DNA of 14,654 nt from NCBI GenBank assembly GCA_964502525.1, contig CAZCXH010000127.1:1-14654 (forward strand), written 5' to 3'. The position numbers and the translations under genes were made by a program. The notes under the pieces are model-generated. The model was given only the letters and a program-made list of their open reading frames with translations. It did no database searches and was not told the DNA's origin. Positions 7,746 to 14,243 of the stretch are shown here, piece by piece. This DNA comes from DATLYB01 sp964502525. GTDB taxonomy: Bacteria > Bacteroidota > Bacteroidia > Chitinophagales > CAIOSU01. Positions within the stretch are counted from its first letter, which is position 1; the number at the start of each line of letters is the position of its first letter.

Positions 7746-9116
7746 ATGCAAATCACTTTTACGGAAGCCAAAATCCCATTTACTGAAACTTTAATCACCC
7801 TTCCCGCCCCAAAAGTCCCTGTAACAGAAAAAAAAATCACTCCAACGGTAAACGGTAAACCACAAACCGTAAACCATCTCCGTAAAGCACTCTCCATTAT
7901 CATTCTCGCTTCATTAGTTCCTGTCACTCTTTTCTCCCGCACCATCCCCATCTGCCCCACCTGCGAATGCACCTCCATCACCTCCGCATTGCTCGAAGCT
8001 CAAAACGGAGACATTCTTCTCATCAAAAGCGGGGTTTACAAAGAAGGCAATATCATCGTTGAAAAAGAAGTGGAGTTAACCGGAGAAAATTATCCCGTGA
8101 TTGACGGTGAAAGCAAAGGCGAAATCATCACCGTCCATTCACGCAACGTGAAAATCAGAGGACTGCAGATTCAGAATGTCGGCTCCAGCTTTTCAAAAGA
8201 TTTGGCAGCCATTAAACTGGAGCGCGTTAAAGATTGCGTGATTGAAGATAACAAAGTGCGCGCAGGTTATTTCGGAATCTATCTTGGTTTCTCGCAGCAA
8301 TGCGTGATTCGTAATAATTATATCGAAGGAAATGCGGTTTCTGAATTTTCCTCCGGCAATGCCATTCACCTGTGGAATTGCCGCGGCATCACCATTGACA
8401 ACAACCGGGCAATCCGCCACCGTGACGGCATCTACCTCGAATTTTCCGATGACTGCGTGATTGAAAACAACCTCTCCGAAAAAAATATCCGCTACGGATT
8501 GCACTTCATGTTTTCAGATAATGACATTTACCGTAAAAATATTTTCCATGAAAACCAGGCTGGCGTTGCCGTCATGTATTCCCACGACATCACCATGACT
8601 GAAAACGAATTTTCCAAAAACTGGGGAGCCACCTCCTACGGCTTGCTGCTGAAGGAAATCAAAGACAGCAAAATTTTCAAAAACAAGCTGAGCGAAAATA
8701 CAACAGGCATCTATGCCGAAGGATGCGTGAGAATCCATATTGAAAACAACGACTTCGAAGGAAACGGCTGGGCGCTCAAGATTGCCGGCAACTGCGACCA
8801 GAACACCTTCACCGGCAACAATTTTCTCTCCAACTCATTTGAACTCGGCACCAACGCCCGCACCAACATGAACCGCTACGAAAAAAATTTCTGGAGCAAA
8901 TACAGCGGCTATGATCTGGACAAAAACGGCATCGGTGACGTGCCCCACAATCCCGTTGATCTGTTCACGTATCTTGTTGAACAGCAGCCCGTTTCCATCA
9001 TCCTCATGCGCAGCCTTTTTATTGACTTGCTCAACCTCTCTGAAAAGATGAATCCCATGCTCACGCCAACCGCTTTTAATGACAGCGAACCGATGATGCA
9101 ACCCATAAAATGGTAG
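7746..9116 (+). CDS. nosD: NosD, periplasmic beta-helix protein for nitrous oxide reductase maturation
   Basis: NosD works with the NosFY ABC transporter in copper-sulfur centre assembly of N2O reductase. After a hydrophobic export segment (SIIILASLVPVTLF, about 50-64 from this start) comes a cysteine cluster CPTCEC, then a long right-handed parallel beta-helix. The helix is visible as repeats such as VIEDNKVRAGYFGIYLG, VIRNNYIEGNA, VIENNLSEKNIRYGLHFMFS and IFKNKLSENTTGIYAEG. The frame opens at 7602, eight bases after nosL. The first part of that frame reads through a palindrome, so I take the ATG at 7746. Even so, about 43 residues of degenerate seven-residue repeat precede the signal segment, which is unusual. 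A hairpin separates it from nosF. Confidence 0.88.
   Translation: MQITFTEAKIPFTETLITLPAPKVPVTEKKITPTVNGKPQTVNHLRKALSIIILASLVPVTLFSRTIPICPTCECTSITSALLEAQNGDILLIKSGVYKEGNIIVEKEVELTGENYPVIDGESKGEIITVHSRNVKIRGLQIQNVGSSFSKDLAAIKLERVKDCVIEDNKVRAGYFGIYLGFSQQCVIRNNYIEGNAVSEFSSGNAIHLWNCRGITIDNNRAIRHRDGIYLEFSDDCVIENNLSEKNIRYGLHFMFSDNDIYRKNIFHENQAGVAVMYSHDITMTENEFSKNWGATSYGLLLKEIKDSKIFKNKLSENTTGIYAEGCVRIHIENNDFEGNGWALKIAGNCDQNTFTGNNFLSNSFELGTNARTNMNRYEKNFWSKYSGYDLDKNGIGDVPHNPVDLFTYLVEQQPVSIILMRSLFIDLLNLSEKMNPMLTPTAFNDSEPMMQPIKW
7752..7856 (+). repeat. Degenerate 21-bp tandem repeat in the nosD N-terminus
   Basis: Five 21-base units encode seven-residue repeats beginning with I/V, a T/P in second place, and often T-E-x-K/L at the end (for example ITFTEAK, IPFTETL, VPVTEKK). 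The last unit runs into a cluster of GGTAAAC/CCGTAAACC motifs (7846-7875) that recurs downstream of nosD. The unit length keeps the reading frame. Confidence 0.6.
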
Positions 9117-9200
9117 TTTACGGTTGTTTACACGTTTACGGTTTACAGTACAACATGCTCCAACCGCAAACATGTAAACCGTAAATCATAAACCGTAAAC
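9116..9200. repeat. GTTTACGG inverted repeat between nosD and nosF
   Basis: The left arm (9116-9148) contains GTTTACGGTTGTTTAC and GTTTACGGTTTAC. The right arm (9171-9200) contains GTAAACCGTAAA and AAACCGTAAAC in the opposite sense. About 30 bases pair imperfectly around a 22-base loop. It begins on the last base of the nosD stop and ends six bases before the nosF ATG, so it fills the whole intercistronic gap. Confidence 0.7.
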
Positions 9201-9206
9201 AATACG

Positions 9207-9938
9207 ATGGTCGAAATAAAATCTCTGGAAAAATCCTTCGGCAAGTTGAAAGTGCTGCGTGGCGTTGATCTGAGCATCCGCAAGGGAAGCCTTACCGCTA
9301 TCCTCGGCCCCAACGCCTCCGGAAAAACCACTATCATCAAAAGTATCCTCGGACTTGTGATTCCTGACAGCGGAGAAATTCATGTGGATGGCAATCCTGT
9401 TCGTGGCAACTGGAACTATCGCAATTCCATCGGTTATATGCCACAGATTGCAAGGTTTCCCGAAAACCTCAACATCACCGAAGTTATCAGCATGCTGAAG
9501 GATATTCGCGGAAACAATGGAAGCGCAGATTCGCTTTTGAGCCTGTTTGAATTGCAACCCGCGCTGAAGCAACCGCTTCGCAACCTTTCCGGGGGAACAC
9601 GCCAGAAGGTGAATGCCGTAATGGCGCTGATGTTTGACGCCCGGCTCCTCATCCTGGATGAACCCACCAGCGGACTTGACCCGGTTTCTCTGGTTAAGCT
9701 GAAAGAACTAATTGTGAAGGAGAGGGAAAAAGGAAAAACCATTCTGCTCACCACGCACATCATGGGTTTGGTGGAAGAACTGGCGGATGAGATCGTGTTT
9801 TTGCTGGAAGGGAAAATCTACTTTCAGGGAAGCGTTCAGCAATTGCTTGAGTCTTATAACCAGGAGCGTGTGGAAAGAGCTATTGCAAAGATGATGGAAT
9901 CATCGAATCATTCGTCATTCGTAAATCATCATTCGTAA
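9207..9938 (+). CDS. nosF: NosF, ABC transporter ATP-binding protein (243 aa)
   Basis: The ATPase of the NosFY transporter, which with NosD supplies sulfur or a related component for copper-centre assembly of N2O reductase. All ABC motifs are present: Walker A GPNASGKT (34-41), Q-loop Gln80, signature LSGGTRQK (127-134), Walker B LLILDEP (147-153) with the D-loop SGLD, and switch His184. The last dozen residues (SSNHSSFVNHHS) come from a CATTCGT repeat. Compared with a normal NosF end they look like a recent extension. It is followed three bases later by nosY, so the two are almost certainly co-translated. Identity as NosF rests on the nosL/nosD/nosY context plus sequence type; alone it would be called only a multidrug-type ABC ATPase. 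Confidence 0.9.
   Translation: MVEIKSLEKSFGKLKVLRGVDLSIRKGSLTAILGPNASGKTTIIKSILGLVIPDSGEIHVDGNPVRGNWNYRNSIGYMPQIARFPENLNITEVISMLKDIRGNNGSADSLLSLFELQPALKQPLRNLSGGTRQKVNAVMALMFDARLLILDEPTSGLDPVSLVKLKELIVKEREKGKTILLTTHIMGLVEELADEIVFLLEGKIYFQGSVQQLLESYNQERVERAIAKMMESSNHSSFVNHHS
9909..9936 (+). repeat. CATTCGT short repeat at the nosF-nosY junction
   Basis: CATTCGT occurs three times (9909-9915, 9916-9922, 9930-9936), overlapping the 3' end of nosF and stopping just before the nosY ATG. CATTCGT also occurs singly at 11679-11685 and near 14412, in non-coding sequence. Confidence 0.55.
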
Positions 9939-9941
9939 TTC

Positions 9942-10733
9942 ATGGCAAAAGTCTTCAAACTTCTCCGCTACTCTTTCTTCGACATGCTGCGCAGCAAGTG
10001 GATAATCATCTACACGATATTCTTTTTGTTTACCGGTTTCATGCTGCTCTATTTCAATGCTGACCTGTCGCGGGCTGTGGTGAGTTTGATGAACATCGTG
10101 CTCGTTTTCATCCCGCTCATCAGTAGCATGCTGGGCGCCATTCATTTTTACAACTCGCGCGAATTTATCGAACTCCTGCTTGCCCAGCCCGTGAAGCGGC
10201 AGCAGGTTTTTCTCGGAAATTATCTTGGAGTGGCTTTCTCTCTTTCGCTTGCCTACATTCTGGGACTTGGCATCCCCTTTCTCATTTATGGCGCAAGCCG
10301 GTCTCCCGACATTGGCAGCTTTCTGATGATGATGGCAGTTGGCATTCTGCTCACATTTATTTTCTCGGCTCTCTCCTACTGGATTTCCATCGCTGTCACC
10401 GACCGCATGAAAGGATTTGGGCTGGTGATTGTGCTTTGGCTTTACATGGCGGTGTTATATGATGGAATTTTTCTGCTCGTTCTCACCACCCTCCAGGATT
10501 ATCCTCTCGAAAAAGCCGCAATAGCCCTCACCACGCTCAATCCCATTGACCTTTCACGGGTACTCATCATGCTGAAGCTCGATGTGGCAGCGCTTCTGGG
10601 CTACACAGGCGCGGTGTTCAAAAAATTCTTCGGAACCGGTTCCGGGATGATCATTTCATTCGCCACGATGATGGTTTGGATTATCATTCCGGTGGCAGGA
10701 TTGGCGCATACTTCGAGGAAAAAGGACTTTTGA
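9942..10733 (+). CDS. nosY: NosY, ABC-2 type permease (263 aa)
   Basis: The membrane subunit of the NosFY transporter. Six hydrophobic segments are visible, at about residues 20-38, 49-70, 90-117, 123-152, 158-184 and 234-256, as expected for NosY. The cytoplasmic part between segments 2 and 3 carries REFIELLLAQPVKRQQVFLGN, characteristic of ABC-2/NosY permeases. It starts three bases after the nosF stop. It is the last gene of the run: the next gene is on the opposite strand and ends 21 bases away. No strong terminator hairpin lies in the convergent gap. Confidence 0.9.
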   Translation: MAKVFKLLRYSFFDMLRSKWIIIYTIFFLFTGFMLLYFNADLSRAVVSLMNIVLVFIPLISSMLGAIHFYNSREFIELLLAQPVKRQQVFLGNYLGVAFSLSLAYILGLGIPFLIYGASRSPDIGSFLMMMAVGILLTFIFSALSYWISIAVTDRMKGFGLVIVLWLYMAVLYDGIFLLVLTTLQDYPLEKAAIALTTLNPIDLSRVLIMLKLDVAALLGYTGAVFKKFFGTGSGMIISFATMMVWIIIPVAGLAHTSRKKDF

Positions 10734-10754
10734 TGACTTGCACCGGGGGAATAG

Positions 10755-11345
10755 TTACTTCTTTTTGTTTGCGAATTTTTCATACGATCTGCCGCTGCGC
10801 CACTTGCCAAAAATATCAATGATGATTGTTACAACCTCATCAACCGTCAACTCAGACGTATCAACTATCATATCATAGTTGTTAAGATTGCCACAGTCAA
10901 TTCCATAAGTTTTTTTAAATCTGTCATCTTCAGCGCGTCTTCTTTCAAGAAGGTTCTGAGATTTGGCATTAACATTATCTGAAAGAGGTTCATTCCGCCT
11001 TTTCGTATCCTCCATCACGCGCTGGGCGGCAATTTCAGGTTGAACCGTGAGATAAACCTTGAATGAGTTTTTTACGAAATGCCATGCAAGCCGCGAATCA
11101 AGCACATAAGATTTATTTTCATCATTGATTTGCATCAGCCTCTCATCAATCAGGCGATCAATCTCCTTATCCGTTTTCGCCCGGTAATTCATTTCAAGCG
11201 TGTCAAGTCCGAGCCTGGCGGCCATCTCGCGCTGAATATTCCCCGTTGACAGGTATTCATAACCCAGCCGCTTGCACAACTCCCTGGCTACGGTGCTTTT
11301 GCCGCTGCCAAGGTCGCCCGTGATGGTTATTTTATTGTGGTTCAT
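10755..11345 (-). CDS. Cytidylate-kinase-like P-loop kinase (196 aa)
   Basis: A small nucleoside-monophosphate-kinase-like protein. The P-loop is GDLGSGKST (10-18), followed by the NMP-binding start STGNIQREMAARLG. Later come LDSRLAWHF and a lid-like arginine-rich region (TKRRN and LLERRRAEDDRFKKTYG). The layout resembles the shorter archaeal-type cytidylate kinases (cytidylate kinase-like family) more than the longer bacterial Cmk, so the substrate is uncertain. The frame extends upstream to a TTG at 11360. I prefer the ATG at 11345, which places the motif at the usual N-terminal distance. Interspersed repeat copy 3 lies 18 bases upstream in its presumed leader. It converges on nosY and is probably unrelated to it. 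Confidence 0.8.
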   Translation of the reverse strand: MNHNKITITGDLGSGKSTVARELCKRLGYEYLSTGNIQREMAARLGLDTLEMNYRAKTDKEIDRLIDERLMQINDENKSYVLDSRLAWHFVKNSFKVYLTVQPEIAAQRVMEDTKRRNEPLSDNVNAKSQNLLERRRAEDDRFKKTYGIDCGNLNNYDMIVDTSELTVDEVVTIIIDIFGKWRSGRSYEKFANKKK

Positions 11346-11363
11346 CAATGTTGTCGCCAAAGT

Positions 11364-11451
11364 GCAGTTCTGAAAATTGCTCTTTCTATCACCTCACCCC
11401 TTTCCTCTCCGGAAGGAGAGGGGGCAAGTGCTGGAATTTTTAGAACTGTCC
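11364..11451 (-). repeat. Interspersed palindromic repeat, copy 3
   Basis: 88 bp with ends GCAGTTCTGAAAATTGC and GGAATTTTTAGAACTGTCC. The core is CCTCTCCGGAAGGAGAGG with CACCTCACCCC. Read on the minus strand it aligns with copies 1, 2 and 4, so its gene-proximal end again faces the downstream start (the kinase). The edges show only an imperfect direct repeat (ACTTGAG against ACTTTGG on the minus strand). Confidence 0.8.
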
Positions 11452-11490
11452 TCAAGTATATAAATTAAATTACCTCTGTTGTTTGCCGCT

Positions 11491-11498
11491 CAAATCTA
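11491..11498 (-). promoter_or_regulatory. Putative -7 box (TAGATTTG) for the kinase
   Basis: TAGATTTG on the minus strand matches TAnnTTTG. No clear TTTG is found 19 bases upstream. It would place copy 3 of the repeat inside the 5' leader. The MITE-like element lies about 38 bases upstream of this box. Confidence 0.35.
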
Positions 11499-11536
11499 CG
11501 AACCACTGGCAACTTCATGTTCTTCAATACGCCATT

Positions 11537-11673
11537 GGGTGCACGACAAATTTTCGCTTCGCTCGGGAAGCCAGAAGCGCAAGCCGTCACCCTGAGCGTA
11601 GTCGAAGGGTGGTGTTGGCTGCACCATCCTTCGATAAATCAGGATGACTTCCGCGAAAATTTGTCGTGCACCC
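11537..11673. mobile_element. MITE-like element with 21-bp inverted repeats and 9-bp target duplication
   Basis: A 137-bp non-coding element. Bases 11537-11557 (GGGTGCACGACAAATTTT and three more) are the exact reverse complement of 11653-11673. Both ends are directly flanked by TACGCCATT (11528-11536 and 11674-11682), a perfect nine-base duplication. The interior holds a second hairpin, CACCCTGAGCG...CGAAGGGTG (11588-11611), and a related CATCCTTCGA...AGGATGA. No ORF is present, so it must have been moved by a transposase encoded elsewhere. Confidence 0.85.
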
Positions 11674-11708
11674 TACGCCATTCGTAAACCGCAATTGGTC
11701 ATTTCCGA

Positions 11709-12509
11709 TCAATACACTACTTTCAAATGCTGCTTCATCATGCCTTCCCTGAAAAACAAAATCCCCATTCGGAACAGGTCAATTGACATCGTTACCTGCG
11801 GGAGGCTGATAATTTCGTTCCATGCTTCTTTCATTCCCTGCGACCAATAGATATCGTCAATTACGATAACGCTGTCAGCATCAATATGCTTAAGGCACTG
11901 ACCGGCATAATCCAGCAACGATGCCTTCCGGTGGTCGCCATCAATGAAAATGAACCCGGCTTTTCCCAACTGCTGCAAAGCAACCCCCAGCGTATCGCTG
12001 AAATTTCCGGTAAAAACTTTTACGTTGTTCAGCTTCATTGCAGCAAGCTGCTGCTGCGCAATTTTCGATAATGACGGAGACCCTTCTAATGTAATGAAGG
12101 GAACAGACGAAGCGGCACAGGCAATGTAAAGCGTGCTGATGCCCGTTGCCGTGCCAAGTTCAAGAATGTTGGGAGGGCGCAGGTAACTCACGATTCTGAA
12201 AAGCAACCTTCCCAGATTGGCAGGCACCGCTGCCGTTCTTGCGATTTCGCACAACCGTCTTTCCTGTTCCGGCAATGTTTTGGACTTTTCTCCAAAGCAG
12301 CTTTCACGAATAACTGAATTGTCCGCAAGCAACTTTTTCCGGATGTTTTCAATTTCATCGAAAGCATAAAAATGCCTCTTGTCGCGAAAAACTTCATTGA
12401 CGAGTTCAAATAAAAAAGGGGAATGAATCCGGTAACGCGACTTCGCGCTGACCCTGAAGCGGAGATAGTCGGCAGCAAGGCGAAACTGGTCGGGAAACCC
12501 GGTTTGCAT
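11709..12509 (-). CDS. Class I SAM-dependent O-methyltransferase (266 aa)
   Basis: A Rossmann-fold methyltransferase of the catechol-O-methyltransferase-like group (Methyltransf_24 type). From this start, motif I is ILELGTATGIST (about 115-126), the acidic residue binding the SAM ribose is in TLEGSP (about 142), and IFIDGDHRKA (about 187-196) plus IVIDDIYWSQGM complete the site. An N-terminal helical region (YLRFRVSAKSRYRIHSPF) is common in Bacteroidota homologues. The frame opens at 12551. I take the ATG at 12509 because TATCTTTG lies six bases upstream and the added 14 residues look non-conserved. It is divergent from ilvA, with repeat copy 4 between them. The methyl acceptor is unknown. 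Confidence 0.85.
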   Translation of the reverse strand: MQTGFPDQFRLAADYLRFRVSAKSRYRIHSPFLFELVNEVFRDKRHFYAFDEIENIRKKLLADNSVIRESCFGEKSKTLPEQERRLCEIARTAAVPANLGRLLFRIVSYLRPPNILELGTATGISTLYIACAASSVPFITLEGSPSLSKIAQQQLAAMKLNNVKVFTGNFSDTLGVALQQLGKAGFIFIDGDHRKASLLDYAGQCLKHIDADSVIVIDDIYWSQGMKEAWNEIISLPQVTMSIDLFRMGILFFREGMMKQHLKVVY

Positions 12510-12515
12510 GGGCGC

Positions 12516-12523
12516 CAAAGATA
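12516..12523 (-). promoter_or_regulatory. Putative -7 box (TATCTTTG) for the methyltransferase
   Basis: TATCTTTG on the minus strand ends six bases before the ATG at 12509, the same arrangement as at the sulfotransferase. A good -33 element is not seen at normal spacing. If real it implies a nearly leaderless mRNA and excludes the longer start at 12551. Confidence 0.4.
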
Positions 12524-12575
12524 GCGAGTTGTTCAAACGGCTGTTTCCCATTGCTTCAACCGCCTGCGATTCTTA

Positions 12576-12601
12576 TTTGAAATAGGCATTCCTTAACTTT
12601 G
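12576..12601 (+). promoter_or_regulatory. Putative ilvA promoter
   Basis: TAACTTTG (12594-12601) matches the Bacteroidota -7 consensus. TTTG at 12576-12579 lies upstream, but with 14 rather than about 19 bases between. Transcription would start near 12608, directly before repeat copy 4. Without that repeat the leader would be about 19 bases long. Confidence 0.45.
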
Positions 12602-12611
12602 ACGCTTAAGA

Positions 12612-12697
12612 TCAGTTCAAAAAATTCTAACACTTACACCCTCTTCAGATGGAGAGGGTTGGGGTGAGGCGTAAAAAGGGCAATTTTCAGAACTGAC
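12612..12697 (+). repeat. Interspersed palindromic repeat, copy 4, with 7-bp direct flanks
   Basis: 86 bp with ends TCAGTTCAAAAAATT and AATTTTCAGAACTGAC. The core is CCCTCTTCAGATGGAGAGGG, followed by TTGGGGTGAGGCG. CTTAAGA flanks it on both sides (12605-12611 and 12698-12704), consistent with a target-site duplication. It sits between the putative ilvA -7 box and the ilvA ATG, 16 bases from the latter. Confidence 0.85.
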
Positions 12698-12713
12698 CTT
12701 AAGAAACAAATTC

Positions 12714-13982
12714 ATGAGCAGCACAACTAAAATATCAAGGCTCATCCCGATAGAACACATCCGCGAGGCACAGGAAAAATTGAAGAATGTGGTGACACGC
12801 ACTCCGCTCACGCTTAACCCCAATCTGTCGCGCGAATTCGGCTGCAACCTATATCTGAAACGCGAAGATTTGCAGGTGGTGCGCTCATACAAGCTCAGGG
12901 GCGCGTATAACAAGATTTCATCTGTCTCCAAAGAGCAGGCTGCGAAAGCCATTGTTTGCGCAAGTGCAGGCAATCATGCGCAGGGCGTGGCATTTTCATG
13001 CAACGCGCTTGGCATCCATGGAAAGATTTACATGCCCAATCCCACTACGCGCCAGAAAGTTGATAAGGTGAAAATGTTCGGAAAGGAATTTGTTGAGGTG
13101 GTGCTTACCGGAGATACCTTTGACGATGCTTTCTCAGAAGCAATGGACGACTGTAATAGAAACGGGAAAATCTTCATCCACCCGTTTGAAGATGAAAAAG
13201 TGATGGAAGGACAAGGCACTGTTGGATTAGAGATACTGGATGACATGGAAGATCACATTGATTTTCTTTTTGTGCCGGTTGGCGGAGGCGGGCTGGCATC
13301 GGGAACAGGAAGCTGTTTCCGGCAATTAAGCCCGAAAACGAAAATCATCGGTGCTGAGCCGGAAGGCGCTCCTTCCATGTTTGAGTCGCTGAAGCAGGGC
13401 CAAGTGGTGGCGCTCGATGAAATTGATCCTTTTGTGGATGGCGCTGCCGTGAAGAAAGTGGGGGAGAAAACATTTGCTATATGCCGCGAAGCGCTGGATG
13501 ATTTGAAACTGGTGCCCGAAGGAAAAGTGTGCACGATGATCCTGCGCCTGTACAATGAAGAAGGGATAGTGGTGGAGCCGGCAGGCGCTTTGACAATTGC
13601 GGTTCTTGATTTCTATAAAGACGAAATAAAAGGGAAGAATGTAGTGTGCGTGGTGAGCGGGGGAAACAACGACATCATGCGCACGAATGAAATCAAGGAA
13701 CGATCGCTGCTTTACGAGGGCTTGAAACATTATTTTATCATCCGCTTCCCGCAGCGCGCAGGCGCGCTGCGCGAGTTTCTCAACCACGTGCTCGGACCGA
13801 CAGATGATATCTGCCTGTTTGAATACACCAAGAAAAACAGCCGCGAGAATGGTCCCGCTTTAATCGGCATCGAGTTGGTTAAGAAAGAGGATTACAACGG
13901 GCTGTTAGAGCGGATGAAAAAATACCACATCAACTACGAGGAAGTAAACAGCAACCCGAATTTGTTTAATTATTTTGTGTGA
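12714..13982 (+). CDS. ilvA: Threonine ammonia-lyase (threonine dehydratase), 422 aa
   Basis: A PLP enzyme that deaminates L-threonine to 2-oxobutanoate, the first step of isoleucine synthesis; cytoplasmic. The PLP lysine is Lys60 in SYKLRGAYNK. The substrate loop is SAGNHAQG (about 91-98) and the phosphate-binding glycine loop is PVGGGGLASG. A C-terminal regulatory ACT-like domain starts near HYFIIRFPQRAGALREFLNHV, matching the shorter, single-ACT-like IlvA form of Bacillus and Bacteroidota rather than the 514-aa E. coli type. All family landmarks are present and the gene seems complete. No ilv or leu genes are adjacent in this window. Its leader carries repeat copy 4, whose hairpin could affect expression. 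Confidence 0.95.
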   Translation: MSSTTKISRLIPIEHIREAQEKLKNVVTRTPLTLNPNLSREFGCNLYLKREDLQVVRSYKLRGAYNKISSVSKEQAAKAIVCASAGNHAQGVAFSCNALGIHGKIYMPNPTTRQKVDKVKMFGKEFVEVVLTGDTFDDAFSEAMDDCNRNGKIFIHPFEDEKVMEGQGTVGLEILDDMEDHIDFLFVPVGGGGLASGTGSCFRQLSPKTKIIGAEPEGAPSMFESLKQGQVVALDEIDPFVDGAAVKKVGEKTFAICREALDDLKLVPEGKVCTMILRLYNEEGIVVEPAGALTIAVLDFYKDEIKGKNVVCVVSGGNNDIMRTNEIKERSLLYEGLKHYFIIRFPQRAGALREFLNHVLGPTDDICLFEYTKKNSRENGPALIGIELVKKEDYNGLLERMKKYHINYEEVNSNPNLFNYFV

Positions 13983-14101
13983 TTCTAACTGTTTCGAGAG
14001 CCTGAGCAACACGCAATTAACTTTCTCAAATGGCTGCGGAGCAACAATTTTAGACTATACCAGCCGATATAATTTTCTGCCAACTGGTATTATTTCTTTC
14101 T

Positions 14102-14227
14102 GAAGTGCAGAAAGGCTACGGCATCATGACCGTGTTCGCCCCCAGCCTCAGCACCGGCACCTACAGCTATTCGCTGCTGATTGACGGAAAAGTGGTGGAA
14201 ACGAAGAGGATGGTGAAGATGAGGTAA
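14102..14227 (+). pseudogene. C-terminal fragment resembling a T9SS sorting domain
   Basis: An open frame ending in TAA at 14225-14227 encodes KGYGIMTVFAPSLSTGTYSY and then SLLIDGKVVETKRMVKMR. This has the shape of the last beta-strands of the T9SS type A sorting domain common in Bacteroidota surface proteins (GxYxYSLxVDGKxVxTKxM). There is no start codon or upstream domain: the frame is stopped at 14051-14053 and the sequence before it is unrelated. CTTTCTG/CAGAAAG (14096-14102 and 14108-14114) forms a small hairpin at the point where homology seems to begin. It is best read as the remnant of a deleted or rearranged surface-protein gene. Confidence 0.6.
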
Positions 14228-14243
14228 ACGTAAAGAACGCGCA

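Noticed and set aside
7752..7856. CRISPR-like array
   Set aside because: The 21-bp units are degenerate, contiguous and in frame with nosD. There are no spacers and no cas genes.
12510..12551. Longer N-terminus for the methyltransferase
   Set aside because: It would place the putative -7 box inside the coding region, and the extra residues look unconserved.
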